Of a DNA stretch of 64,000 bases, positions 45,820-57,723 are shown in pieces. The position numbers and the translations under genes were made by a program. This DNA comes from Rugalucina vietnamica (lineage: Eukaryota > Mollusca > Bivalvia > Lucinida > Lucinidae): positions 3,202,006-3,266,005 of the forward strand of contig OZ024877.1 of the NCBI GenBank assembly GCA_964017185.1. Reading direction: 5' to 3'. Under the pieces are notes generated by a model. The model ran no database searches and had not been told where the DNA came from. It saw only the letters and a list, made by a program, of their open reading frames with translations. How positions within the stretch are numbered: the first letter of the stretch is position 1; each line of letters begins with the position of its first letter.

Positions 45820-45996
45820 CTATTTTGGTGCAAACTGCATCACTTCCGCTCCATGAACAATTGTTCAAACATGATCTTAGTGCACTTCCACTAGACATGA
45901 AGTATGTCGGGTGACACTCTGCTGTCGAAATGTCACCTTCAAGTGTGCCGTTCCATGTCAAGGTTCCATGTTCTACCGAGGGAAGCGGACCACAGT
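45820..45996 (-). CDS. Gene 2 exon: CCP/sushi domain 2
   Basis: A 177-bp symmetric phase-1 exon: acceptor ATGTTTTAG right of 45996, donor ATAG|GTAGGT. It encodes CGPLPSVEHGTLTWNG, GDISTAECHPTYFMSSG, LRSCLNNCSWSGSDAVC. The four CCP cysteines and W-S-G are present plus one extra Cys (NNC). A hairpin MITE begins only 22 bp upstream of the acceptor. Confidence 0.86.
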
Positions 45997-46018
45997 CTAA
46001 AACATTTAAGTAATATTT

Positions 46019-46252
46019 GAGCCGCCTCGTGGGAAAACCAACAATGTGGTTTCCTAACAGGTCCGACACAAACCAACCTGTACAAACACAGAACGGAGCT
46101 AGGAGCTTGAAATTTCGGATTTAAGTAGAAAAGGAATTGTACTATCCGAGTAGCGAAAACAAAGGCGCTGATCAGCTTCGTGGTTACCGCGAAGCTGATC
46201 TGCGCCTTTGTTTTCGCCTATGCAGATTGTTGGTTTTCCCATGAGGCGGCTC
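46019..46252. mobile_element. Hairpin MITE copy M4
   Basis: A near-consensus copy: ends GAGCCGCCTCGTGGGAAAAC and CCCATGAGGCGGCTC, internal palindrome about 46165-46225. It abuts the 3' splice-site region of the CCP2 exon. Confidence 0.8.
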
Positions 46253-46413
46253 ATTTGTCACTAAAAGTGAAACCCGGTCTAGAGGTCATAAACCTTTTTT
46301 AAGCTCAGCCCAGCTGAGCATGAAATTTCCATCCCTCACAAATACTGAAATAGCCCAAATTATATTTTGGTTATCAAAGCGAGTTATTCATTCCGCTAAT
46401 AAATGTTTTGAAA

Positions 46414-46635
46414 AAAAAAGTACAAGTAGGCAATGATCAGGAAATGGCTTAATCAGAAAGAAATTCCCACTCCATAAACCGAGGGGTGGGATAAAATTCA
46501 AATGACACTTAGGTTCTTATACCAAGACAACATATCGTAAGCCGAGTGAGCAGCTATTCCCCGATAGGCGGCCACTCAGTTACCCGAACTGAACGAAAAA
46601 TATGAAAACGTACATAAGGCTCAAACAGCACAAAA
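46414..46635 (-). mobile_element. Solo PLE 3' tail
   Basis: Plus-strand AAAGTACAAGTAGGCAATG to ACATAAGGCTCAAACAGC; about 220 bp, diverged, in the CCP1-CCP2 intron. Confidence 0.65.
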
Positions 46636-46944
46636 ATTCGGCTCTAAAACACACAAAAAAATTAGAACAAAAGATGCCAACAATTGTTAACCTTTCAACA
46701 TTTATGAGCAAGATAAATTTTAGTCTCAGCTGAGTGAGCACGAAAAAAGTTTTATAACCCCATGGCCAGATTTGAGCCTTTCGTGCATAATCGAAATAGT
46801 TAATTCAGTAATTGGTCCTATGATGGTTAGAATAACATTTTAGTCCTTGAAACACAAGTCTAGAGTAATATTTATTGCTGCTCAACATACTGTTGGCAGA
46901 TTGTAATGTTGTGAAGTCATGTTTTGTCTAAAATTGGCATATTT

Positions 46945-47180
46945 AGGAGGCTCCGCATGACAAGACGAAAAATTTGGGTTTCCGACTACGTCCGGCACAA
47001 ACTAGCCTGTACAGTCACGGAAGCAGGCTAGAGGCTTGAAATTTTGGATTTACGAAAAAGAGGGATTGTACTATTTGTGTAGGGAAAACAAAGGCGCTGA
47101 TCAGTTGTACAGTTACTGCACAGCTGATCTGCGCCTTTGTTTTTGCATAGGCAAATTCCGGTTTTCGCATGTCGCTGCTC
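46945..47180. mobile_element. Hairpin MITE copy M5 (strongly diverged)
   Basis: Terminal repeats are decayed (GGAGGCTCCGCATGAC, GTCGCTGCTC), but the body CAGTCACGGAAGCAGGCTAGAGG and the internal palindrome AGGCGCTGATCAG..CTGATCTGCGCCT are clear. Confidence 0.65.
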
Positions 47181-47408
47181 ACTTATTCTTCTTAATTTTA
47201 ATCAGAATTGCTTCAGAATTCGCTCGCTAAATTTATCTAACGATAATACATGTACCATTCCTCTAATCCCAATTGAGCCTGTGCGTGAGAAAACCAACAA
47301 TTTAGGTTCCGACCAGGTCCGACAAAAACTGAGCTGTACAGTCACAGAAGATGGTTAGAGGCTGGAAATTTTGGATATAGAAAGTATAGAAAGTTTACTA
47401 TCCGCGTA

Positions 47409-47565
47409 GTAAGTAAATAAGTAAGTAAGTAAGTAAATTCTTTATTTTGAGAGGGTAGCCCAATTGGTTTGGCACCAATCTTCCTTGGGGCCCTCTTAGC
47501 AACAAATTAACATACAATGTGAGCAAGCAATATGAGTTTAAACAACAATTAATAAACATAGAGCA

Positions 47566-47653
<88 letters not shown>

Positions 47654-48076
47654 CATTTTCAATAATAATTGTATGGTAATTGTATGGCGGCGGAGGAACC
47701 CAATTAAGATATACTTTATAAAGATATAAAGAGGATTTAACAATTAATCCTTCATCCAATTAATACATCTTTTCGTAAATATATCTAAAGATGGCGAATT
47801 CTTTATACTTAAGGGAAGACTGTTCCAAACAATTACGCCCGAGAAAGAGATACTACCTTTGAATATATTGCATTTTGCTTGAGGTACGATATAATTATTT
47901 TGAGCCACTGATCTTAAATTTGAAGTGGTGTTATTAATATTTACATCTCTCATATGAAATAACTCTTGTAGATAGCTAGGTGCTATATTATTATAAACTT
48001 TAAACATAATCTTAGCTTTGTTGAGAAAAACAGACTGATTGAAAGACAAAATATCAAGTTGTTTTAATGATGCTAT
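47409..48076 (-). mobile_element. LINE 3' end with reverse-transcriptase C-terminus
   Basis: The minus-strand frame 48049-47744 reads KIMFKVYNNIAPSYLQELF, LRSVAQNNYIVPQAKCN, GSISFSGVIVWNSLPLSIK, the C-terminal tail typical of CR1/L2/Jockey-type RTs. The 3' UTR ends AATAAAGAATTTAC followed by (TTAC)n, a common LINE tail. It is 5'-truncated and inserted into MITE M6. Confidence 0.65.
47566..47652. repeat. (CA)n(GA)n microsatellite
   Basis: (CA)n to about 47600, then (GA)n to 47652, inside the LINE 3' UTR. The frames through it are artefacts. Confidence 0.9.
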
Positions 48077-48237
48077 GCAATGCAGATTGTTGGTTTTCCC
48101 ATGCGGCGGCTCAATTATTCTTATCTAACGGTAGTCAAAACTGGTAGCAATATGAATCTGAACGGCCGAGTGTGACAACATAGTACTGTAATGATTATTC
48201 AATGACGGATTTAGTAGGATCTATGACTTCAACTTAC

Positions 48238-48471
48238 TTGCTCTACACTGCGGAGTCGATCCGGACCATACTCTGTCAAGCGTTCACGTTCGCTTCTTGT
48301 TTCCAACGAGGACGAAACCCGGATTACAGCGGTATCTCGCCACCCGTCCTAAACCACAATAGCACCGTATGTTTACACGTCCGTTCATTGGTTTAGTTGG
48401 TACTGGACACCAATTCTTTTTGACATCCTTCATTTTTCCTAGCCGCCTTATTTCCTTTCTGGACGATTTTG
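48238..48471 (-). CDS. Gene 2 exon: CCP/sushi domain 1, with in-frame TGA
   Basis: A 234-bp symmetric phase-1 exon: acceptor ATATTCACAG right of 48471, donor A|GTAAGT left of 48238. It encodes a basic linker (KSSRKEIRRLGKMKDVKK), then WCPVPTKPMNGRV, RYRCNPGFVLVGNKKRT, then TGA (48284-48286), then TLDRVWSGSTPQC. The TGA falls where the third CCP cysteine belongs; the frame on both sides is a good CCP. One base change from TGT/TGC explains it. It may be a null allele, a sequencing error, an exon that is skipped (skipping keeps frame), or recoding. The splice sites look normal. Confidence 0.75.
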
Positions 48472-48497
48472 CTGTGAATATTTGCACAATAATATTT

Positions 48498-48731
48498 GAG
48501 CCGCCTCGTGGGAAAACCAGCAATGTAGTTTCCGAACAGGTTCGACACAAACCGGCCTGTACAGCTACAGAAGCAGGCTAGAAGCTTGAAATTTGGGAAT
48601 TAAGTAGAGGAGGAATTGACCTATCCGAATAGCGAAAACAAAGGCGCTGATCAGCTTCGCGGTTACCGCGAAGCTGATCTGCGCCTTTGTTTTCGCATAT
48701 GCAGTTTGTTGGTTTTCCCATGCGGCGGCTC
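48498..48731. mobile_element. Hairpin MITE copy M7
   Basis: Ends GAGCCGCCTCGTGGGAAAAC and CCCATGCGGCGGCTC. The internal hairpin 48632-48696 has 32-bp arms with one mismatch. It starts 26 bp upstream of the CCP1 acceptor. Confidence 0.8.
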
Positions 48732-49281
48732 ATTTTATTGATATGTGAAATATGGACTTCCCTGTCTTTTCTATTTTAATCAGCCTGCAGGCCAATTTCA
48801 CATCTATTTCCATAACATAAGTACACATACGTACATGAAGGTTCTTGAAATCCGACAAAAAATGCAACTTTTTCATTTTTTTTGATTTGTTGCCATATTA
48901 CGTCCCCGTCAACAGCTATGGTCATATCTGGCAATGCCTCAATTTAACGGATCCTATACCAAATTACTGAGAATGCGAAATGCGCCTTAGATATAACCAC
49001 TGAGCTAAACAACTAAGGCATACATGTATATGCTTCTATAGTTTGACTTAACCACTTTTCCTTGGCAGGGGTTAATCAGTAATCAGGTGGTCGGTCAAGC
49101 TGTTATGAGCGTTGCCTTAAAAAAAAGAACATTCCTATCCTGCCAACTGTATCATAATCATAGATTCAGTTTAACGTGGATAAAAGTAGCATGAGAGTGT
49201 CATACAGTTATTTTAAACTTGAATCTAGAGAACAATCACACATTACGCAAAGATTTTAATACGAATTACAATGAGACTCAC
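48732..49281. other. Gene 2 first intron, no further element recognised
   Basis: Mostly unique AT-rich sequence between M7 and the first coding exon; no exon-like frame. Confidence 0.4.
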
Positions 49282-49615
49282 TTATTTTTATCTTTGGGCA
49301 AGGTCGTTTCTTATTCCAGTGAATTTCTTCATCAAGGTCATCATCATCATCATAATCATCATTCTCATCATCAGCTTCGTCGTCATCATCATCACCCTCA
49401 TCATCATCATCATAATCATAGTCATCATCAAAATCATCATCAGCAGAGTGACCCGTTTTCTTCATTGTATCACCATGTCCGCCTCTCTTATTCTGGCCTC
49501 TATTCTTCTCCTTCTTTGTTTTACCCCCTCCCCAAATCGAGGCAAAGAGTATTATAACCAAGAACAACAAGATCAGCTGAAATAGAAATTTAAAAAGTCC
49601 AGATACATCAGGCAT
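49282..49615 (-). CDS. Gene 2 first coding exon: signal/anchor and Asp-rich region
   Basis: The start codon at 49615-49613 opens MPDVSGLFKFLFQLILLFLVIILFAS, a hydrophobic stretch that fits a signal peptide or signal anchor. A basic segment (KTKKEKNRGQNKRGGHG) follows, then about 45 residues that are mostly Asp (DDDFDDDYDYDDDDEGDDDDD...), then KKRPCPKIKI. The donor ATAA|GTGAGT ends the exon in phase 1 and fits the next exon's acceptor. Acidic tracts of this kind can bind calcium and are frequent in molluscan biomineral proteins, but they also arise from (GAT)n slippage. Promoter elements upstream were not recognised. Confidence 0.75.
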
Positions 49616-49811
49616 CGGGTATCAGGTAAATAGGCAGATATAATTCCAAATATCAAATCAAACTTGGGCAAATATTTATGCAGTCTATATGTGATTTTGT
49701 GTAAAACGTCAATCACTTGTGCTCAAACGATATTTATGAAATATTCAAAATTTCGAAGCTACCAAAATTCATATCTACAAGAATGTCCATACCCCAAAAC
49801 ATTTTCATTTT

Positions 49812-50180
49812 CTGTAAAAAAGTAAAAATAAGCAATGGTGAGGAAATTGCACAATCAGAAAGAAAATTCCCAATCTAGAAACCGAAGTGGGTGGAAAAAC
49901 TAAGTTGACCATCAGGAATACATATACTCCGAAACATATTGTAAGCTGAGTGGGCAGTTATATCCCAATAGACGGTCATTCAAATACCCGAACTTAACTT
50001 AGAATATGAAAACGTACATAAGGTGCAAAAAGCACAAAGAACACCAAAACACCAAAACATTAAACAATTAGAACCACAACAGAAAAATCGCCTTGGAACG
50101 ATCAGTAATATAAAATAACTGGGGCGGGGGATGCTTAAACTGGTTTTACAGGGCCTAACCTCACCCTCAGCTTGAGGGTA
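49812..50180 (-). mobile_element. Solo PLE 3' tail, longer and old
   Basis: From AAAAAAGTAAAAATAAGC to CCTCACCCTCAGCTTGAGG; about 370 bp of the PLE 3' UTR, many substitutions. It lies just upstream of gene 2. Confidence 0.65.
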
Positions 50181-50618
50181 AACGATCGACTTTTACATGT
50201 ATAACATGTTGTCCGATTTTCAAGATTGTCAAGTAAACGAAAGTCGAATTTGAGTTTTAGTCATTAACAGTATGGGCGTCAGTCATTCAGCCTCAGAGCT
50301 ATGTGGTTCAGTAATGATCCGGAAATTTCTTAATCATATTAAGCCTTGTTCAAAAGAGAAGTGCGATAGAATGGCCCTGTGATTTTAGAGAACCACCGAT
50401 ATAAAACCATAAACCATAAAATGGCTAATTGCGAAAATTTTCTACGAATCAAAATTCAAGCAAACTATTTTGGGTTTCCGGGCAGATAAATTTAAAACTT
50501 CTGTCAAAATGACATAGAGTTTAAAAGGATAAAAGTAGAAAATGATCAGGAAATGGCACAATCAAAATGAAATTCCCACTCTACAAACCAAGATGGGAAA
50601 AACTAAATTGACAATTAG

Positions 50619-53600
50619 TAGTCCGGCACAAAATCAATTTGACCTGGAATTGTGGTATAAAGTTTTTTTCTTTACAGATTCTTGTAGGTTAGACATTACC
50701 ATTAAGGATTCTGGATGATGACAGCCTGTCATCATTGAGCATTTTGAGAAATTCAAGATGGCGTCCAAGATGTCAGAAAATAATGAAAATACGTGTACTA
50801 TTGTACAATGTGCCCGTTAAAATGAATAAAAACGCTGTTTCCTCACAACTTTAGCAGGTATGATTATATCTGACATAAGTTATTGTTGCCTGGTTTAAGG
50901 ATCAAAATTGACATCCAAGATGGCCGCCAGAATAAGATTTCTTGACGAATACAAATGTCTGCACAGGATATACATATTTGAGCTTCTTATGCATACATAT
51001 TTTGATCAATTAGGCCTGAACGTGACATATTAAGTTTTGTTTTCTTTATAAATCCATGCATGTAAGACATTGTCAATATAGAATCCAACTTCTGACACCC
51101 TATCAGCATTAAACAATTTGATCAAGATGATATCTGAAAATATTTTTTACGCACTGTTTAAAAGTTTGTCTCCAACTGAATGAAAAATGCTGTTTTATCC
51201 CACCATTTAATACATACATATATTGACATATCTAACATTAGTTACCTTTTCCAGGCTTGAATACAATATGGAATCCAAGATGGCTGTCAGAACATTTAAA
51301 TATTATAAACATTTTCCTAATACATGGACACTGTTAAACCTTTTGTATATTTCTGATTTTCATGCACCATAAAACACGTTTAATTCTTAGGAATACTAAT
51401 GAAAAAATAACAAGAACTCCGCTGTATAGTTGGCGCTCACATAGTCTGCCTGGTCAATATTCATTTTATTGTTGTTTGCTGTTACTGAGAACAAACATCA
51501 GCTTATTAAATCTATAGGCTATGGTCTTACACAGGATGCTTAGATTTATAAAGAGAGCAATGATATCCACAAACTAGTTGATACAGGCAAAAAGCGAACA
51601 AAATGTGTAAAAATGTATTTCAATTGAAAGTATTGACATAAACACACTTAAAAGCAGACAGATAGTATCCTAGTCTACCATATAGTCACTTCTGTACTTC
51701 ATGAAAATCGAAAAGGAGTTTCAATTGTTGCTGATGACACTGATGTACTTTTTTATTACTTTAAATCTCAACACCTCACGATTCCTGGTATCATTTGAAA
51801 ACAAAAACTGTCATAAAAAAGTACAAGTAGGCAAAGATCAGGAAAAGGCGCAATCAGAAAAAGACTCCCACTCCAAAAACCAAGGTGGGAAAAAAACAAA
51901 CTAACAATCAGGTACTTATACCATGAAAACATTTCGTAAGCCGAATTAGCAGCTATTTTCCCAATAGGTGGCCACTCATAAGCCGACAGACTAGGTATAC
52001 AAGACTGGTGAACTAACACTTGATTTAAGGGTAAACATTACTATTGTTTATGAGCACACTGTTTGCGCAACGTCGGCATTTAGTATGTGCATGTTACGCG
52101 TAGTTTTTAACGTCGTTTTGTGTTGATTTCTCAATGACGTTGCAAGATGTAGAATCTTATTCTGTTTGATTCTGCAAGATAAAGTCCTAAAGTGGGTGTA
52201 CATATTGTTTATTTTTATTTTAAAAGACGTGTTGTGGCAATTGATATACCCAAATTTGTGCATAAGGTTAATTAAATGTGAAAACGTTTATTTCGCTTTT
52301 GATGACGTCGTATAAATATACGCGACGTCAGTGCAACGTTTGGCGTTTAAACGAAAAAGGCGGGAATGTTGAACGTTTTTTCTCTATATCTTCCAACGCA
52401 ATCTGGTGACCCACACTTTTTGTTTGAACTTTTTAATGGTAACCACGTTTCCTATCTGTTCGTATAATTTAATCAATATCATGTGCGTAGTTTAGGAGAT
52501 ATTGCAAAAATATGTACTTTTTCCAAGTTTGAAAAGATGGCGGGAAAGTTAATTTTGAATGTTATCTTCTCATTTTAAGAGCAAATAGTATCAAAATGTA
52601 AGAAAATAACACTCAGCGTGTGTTTAATGTGTTTTGGGGGTAATAACATATATATTAAAACACATGTTCGCTACGAGTGCGGTTTTCTGAAATGCATGAG
52701 AAACATCCAAAAAGTTCTGATACCATGGAAACGAGGCCGGTGACTCCCCAATTTTATTTCGATTTTAGTCCAAGGATACAGTTATCTTGAAGCATAGGAA
52801 GTTTCATGAAAATCATATGCGGGAATTAAATAGTAATGTTTCCCTTTAATTAACGCTCATGATCTATAAAGATTGGTCACTATTGCACTATTGGTCGCTT
52901 TTATACTTTGACCTCCTAAATAACTGAAATTGTCAGTCATGCCTTTTAAAATCAGATCTGCTAAATGTGTTGCCAGAGTCATTTTGGTGGCTGACAAATG
53001 AGACGAAAATGTACCTCACCTCTCACCACCAAATCGCCTTCCTAAATCAACTGCATTGCATTTTTGGAAGTGAAACTGAAAGTCATAGCGCCACTTAGCC
53101 CTGTGGTAAGGCTTAGGCTTGTAGGAAATAAATAACACAAAACTGTGAGACAAATGGTTTTTAGACTGCGTCCTTAGCTGCATAAGTGTGGTTTTATTCC
53201 ATCGGCTTATAGCAATGGGGTGATATGAGCTCAACATTTCGGATGTAATAATTTTCTTTGGCTAAATATCTCTAAATGCTTTCAAGTATGCATATTGACC
53301 AGGTATCATTGGTCTATTTTGTATGTTCCATTCACTTTGACTGTTGAATGTTTTGCCAAAGTATGTTTAGTCTAGCATTAAAGGGTGTTTATCATTAAAG
53401 CTGTAATTGTGAAACCTTGCTTATATTTTTATTATTAATTAAGTATTTGTCCTTTATATACATGAACATGCTTGTATGTTTCAAACACATACCTTCTGCT
53501 GATGCCATTGACATATATTTCATGCCCCTCTGACTCTGGCCAAATTAATGTCATATTACTTAGCTGGCTGAATGTGTAACTGTCTTAGAACTATTCTTAA

Positions 53601-55374
53601 GCAAACTCTTACACTTGGAACCCTTGATTTCATGCCCGGCCATTGATATTTTAAGTAGAGACTAACATTTGGATTGTGTAATCGTGTCTGTTAATTGTCA
53701 TTGATATACTTTAAAAGCATGCACCATAGCCTGGTATTCCCCTGATTTTCATGCTCTGTTGACATAGACAATATTTATGTCACGGCTTGCACTAAGGAGT
53801 GTATTTCTGCACCATTGTTACAATTAGACAGCTTGGTGTGAATCCGTAAACAGTAATTTCCCCAGGACATTGATCTATATTGTACAGTATGCTACCTAGA
53901 GTTCGTTAAAATTTACATAGATTTTCGCATTTAAGTGTGTTTCCTGTAACACCGATATCTGCATATATATAGATCCTTAGATATAAAAGGTCCTTTGTAC
54001 ATCCTTCGGCTGAAGCACCCCTTGTACACATGACCTACACTGTGTTTTGTAATTATTTCATCCACTGCAGTTGCAATATCGTCAAGGACGTTTTTATCAT
54101 CAATGCTGTTGATTTTTGACAGTATATATCTTCTAGATCTTAATCCTGTCCATTTGTTCTGAAGCTATATAAATCAATATACTTTCAGTAAAAGTAGCTA
54201 AGCTGGAGTATATAACAAGTCATAACCGATACGACTTATAAATAAGGAAAAAACTGTACAAAAAGTTCCACTGTGCACTTAATATGTAAGCTAGTTTCTT
54301 AGCTTTATTTGTGTGGAGGAAATGCATCTGATGCATCTGATTATATTGGTATTCAATTCAAGCTACTATTATAAATCTTATAAATGCCAATTTGATGATT
54401 TTACATGTATCATGCTGCTGATGAATCTATGAATGAATGGTAATGCAATTTTCATCATCGTTTTACACTGTGACCATTTATTATGGATCCTTTTCATAAT
54501 ATGTGTAAAAATAAACTGAAATTTCAGTAATAGAATAACAGCAATGCAGTGTGTTAAATCTGCACATTTAATAGCTTCAAAGATAATTCAAAGCGATTAA
54601 TTACTTAAAATATATTCAAAGCATTTGCTTAGATGAACCATGTGGTATTTTCGTGTCTATTTTACAGCAACAATATACAGAAAGAGAAGAAGTTGTGGTA
54701 TTGTTTTTCTGGTGGCCATTTTGGATGCCATCTTAAATATGATAATTTTACAGCTTGCAAAAATATATATGCTTCAACAGCCCTATAACTTCCCTTCAAG
54801 ATTTGATCAAAAGGCAAACAAAAATTCAAACAAACATTCACTTTCAGATCAGTGTAATTGACCTTTTAGTTCTAAATTTGTATCTGGTAGACATTTTGGA
54901 TGCCATCTTGAATTTCTGACAAGGCTCAATAATGTCATGAGTTCATTATTTTGATTCTATAATGTCAGTGTCTAATCCAGAAGAAGCTCAAATATGTATA
55001 CCGTATAAATATATGGTAAAACAATTAAAATCTTTAAAAAAAATCTTATTTTGGCAGCCATCTTGGATGCAATCCTTGGTTTTCAAACCTGAAATCATTA
55101 ACTGAAGACAGCTGAGTTATTACCTGATAAAGTTGTGAGGCAACATAGCATTTTCATTCATTTTATGGACAAAATGTATAGCAGACCATATGTATTTTCA
55201 TCATTTTAGACATCTTGGACGCCATCTTGAATTTCTCAAAATGCTCAATGATGACAGGCTGTCATCATCCAGAATCTTAAATTGCAATGTCTTACCTACA
55301 AGAATCCATCAAGAAAAAAACTTTATACACGACTTCCAGGTCCATCGAAAATATGCCATATTCGTGCCGGACTA
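50619..55374. mobile_element. 4756-bp long-TIR element, non-autonomous
   Basis: Both ends read inwards TAGTCCGGCAC, and the arms stay similar for at least 350 bp (GATTCTTGTAGGT.AGACATTGC, GATTCTGGATGATGACAG, TGAGCATTTTGAGAAATTC, CAAGATGGCGTCC). The 3-bp TAG at 50616-50618 and 55375-55377 is the apparent target duplication. The arms contain repeated CAAGATGGC..CC units. The middle (52.0-54.6 kb) has no convincing gene, so the transposase is missing and the superfamily open (3-bp duplication would fit PIF/Harbinger). A PLE tail is nested at 51814-51978. Confidence 0.72.
51814..51978 (-). mobile_element. PLE 3' tail inside the long-TIR element
   Basis: Plus-strand AAAAAAGTACAAGTAGGC to TAGGTGGCCACTCA, close to the family consensus, so a fairly recent insertion. 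Confidence 0.75.
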
Positions 55375-55560
55375 TAGATACTCATACTAAGAAAATATAT
55401 TGTAAGCCGAGTAAGCAGCTATTTCCCAATAGGCGGCAAATCAGTTACCCGAACTTAACTAAAATGTACATAAGGTGCAAACAGAACAAAAATTCAACAC
55501 CAAAAACATTTAACAGTTGGAACCGCAACATAAGCATAGCATTTGAACGACCAATACTAA

Positions 55561-55913
55561 AAATATTGACTTTATTTTAATTATTTTATGGAACAAGATT
55601 GTGAATAGTTTATTGAAGGAAACGTTTACTTAGTTTTATTTTAAGTAAACCTTCATGGATAAACAAGGTTTTTAAAAAGATAAATTGTATGATATTTCAA
55701 CAAGGAAAGGAAGGGTTAGTAAGCCAAGAATTAAATACAGATGTTAAATACAAGACTAGATATTAGACAAATCAAACTTGAAACTCCCAGCTAAGAAAGC
55801 ATACAATCGTCTTAAAAAGATTCTTATAAAAAGAAAACTTATCACTGAAAATAAGAAGAAAAAATAAACAGATGCAATGGGCACAATGAGATATGTTCAT
55901 CCTGTATTTAACG

Positions 55914-55961
<48 letters not shown>

Positions 55962-57183
55962 TTCCATCAACCCAAAGGGCAAATAAGTAATAATCAACCA
56001 AAATGACAATAACAATAAGCAAAATGTAATAAGTATTTAAAGCAACTGACACATTAATTTTGCAAAACAAAGTTAGGATACATTAATCAAATTAAATATC
56101 TAAATCCTCTCTAATATTATTAAATATTTCTCTAAGTTAGTAATGTATCATAAGCAAGAAGAAAATTTTGTATAATTTTGTTTAGTACAAGAAAAACTGT
56201 TCAAAAATAATGAAACTCACAGTATGAAGCTTCATGTTGAGTATTCTTCTGAAGAAATCCAAGAAGATTGTGAAGTGTACTCTGTGGTCTTGGCTTTTAT
56301 AGCCCGGGCGCATTCTTTGGTGCGTAAGTACCACGAACACCTTCGATTTAACATGAGCCCGGCCCGGTTGTCTATTAACCAAATGGAAAGGGGATCCATC
56401 CCAATTGCATTACGTCAATGACCAACTGAACGTGGCGTGATCTTATGAGAATTGATGCATTTGATAGAAAAACCATCATTTCCATGGGCGAAAACTGATC
56501 CACAGGTCAGTTAGACGGCAACGAACGACGCCCATTTTTTTTACAATGACAGTAAAACTCCCTATACTTTCTAAACCAGAATATTGAGACACTCGACAAA
56601 ACCTGTGGCTGTGTATCCTGGTTTGTGTCGGCACTGATTGAACAATTTCGATTACAGGTTTTGTTGTGTAATGGTTCAACTGATGAAAAAAAAAATCTGT
56701 TACTCCACTTTGTAAAAGATTTACCATTGATTTCGCTATTAACCTTAAACGTTTTTTTTTTTTTTTGTTTTTTTTTTTTTTTTTTTGCCCGGGAAAAATA
56801 AATCAGGTCAAACCATCTATACATATATGCCTTAATGCCTTAACTGGGGTGTTATATTTGAATCACTTTCTTATGTCATGGTATCCTAATTTTTGGTTAA
56901 AGTCCCATAAAATCGAGGAAACGTACCGACTTGACCATAGTTGTTGATTTTGACGTTAAGCATCCATTTAAACAATCACTTATAAAGTTACGCCAGTAAC
57001 AAAAAAAGTTATAGCAGAATACTTTTCCCTAAATGAAATCGGTAACTTTGAATTACTTGTTGGTGCATCCATTCTTTCGAAGCCAAACTTCCTAAACCAT
57101 ATTCTCAAACTCTCTATATGAGATCTTCTATATGAGATTTTCGTTGAAAGATTAAACTACAAATTAAAGTTTGAGTAAATAAA
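55561..57183. other. Stretch without a recognised gene; (ATTT)n and poly(T)
   Basis: (ATTT)n at about 55914-55963 followed by CCATCAACCCAAAGGGC may be the tail of a minus-strand LINE or SINE. A poly(T) tract at 56752-56786 may be another retroposon tail. No gene was identified. Confidence 0.4.
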
Positions 57184-57723
57184 GAAATGAGGGTCTGGAT
57201 GGGGGGTCCTGGTATTCACTAATCACTAAAAATTTAGCCATTTATTCACTGTCATTAAAATTTTGGCCTATTCATTAAAACTAGCTCGATTATTCATTAA
57301 AATATTACTAGTCGCGCCTTCTTCGCCAAGCTAACAAGCATAAGCAAAAAGGTGTTCCCCACCTAAGACATCCCTTATCTCAACCCACAAGGACCGATAG
57401 TTTTAGCCTTTTAAATCTGTTGGGAGTATAATCCCCTCCACCTTAAATATTAAATACCCTGAATCTTTCTCCTCAATTATGAATACCAAAGGTTATTTAA
57501 GAAAACAAATGTAACATCAGGGGTAAAGGTATAATAAAATGTTGTTTTTGTTTAGCAAACTAGTTAGCATAGGAGTAATATGGCATGAACATTCTTTGTT
57601 TCTGATTGCAAAATGCACTATAATTATGGTCTGTCATATAAGACACCAAGATGATGTCCATCCACAGAAAATATTATCATTATAGGATTGGAACATATAT
57701 AATAAGGACAAAGTGGGGTTATA

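Larger units (their letters stand above)
47275..48112. mobile_element. Hairpin MITE copy M6, split by a LINE fragment
   Basis: The left part (47275-47408) ends at CTATCCGCGTAG; the right part (48077-48112) resumes at AATGCAGATTGTTGG and ends GCGGCGGCTC. The hairpin-forming centre is missing, so LINE insertion went with a deletion. Confidence 0.65.
50530..55560 (-). mobile_element. PLE 3' tail split by a long TIR element
   Basis: The first part is 50530-50618 (AAAAGTAGAAAATGATCAGG to GACAATTAG); the second is 55378-55560 (ATACTCATACTAAG, TTGTAAGCCGAGTAAGC, GGCGGCAAATCAGTTACC). Put side by side they are continuous with other tails, which fixes the inserted element's ends. Confidence 0.7.

Noticed and set aside
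49219-49585. His-rich and Ile-rich open frames on the plus strand
   Set aside because: They are antisense readings of the poly-Asp coding repeat; the minus-strand frame has a start, a hydrophobic leader and a phase-matched donor.
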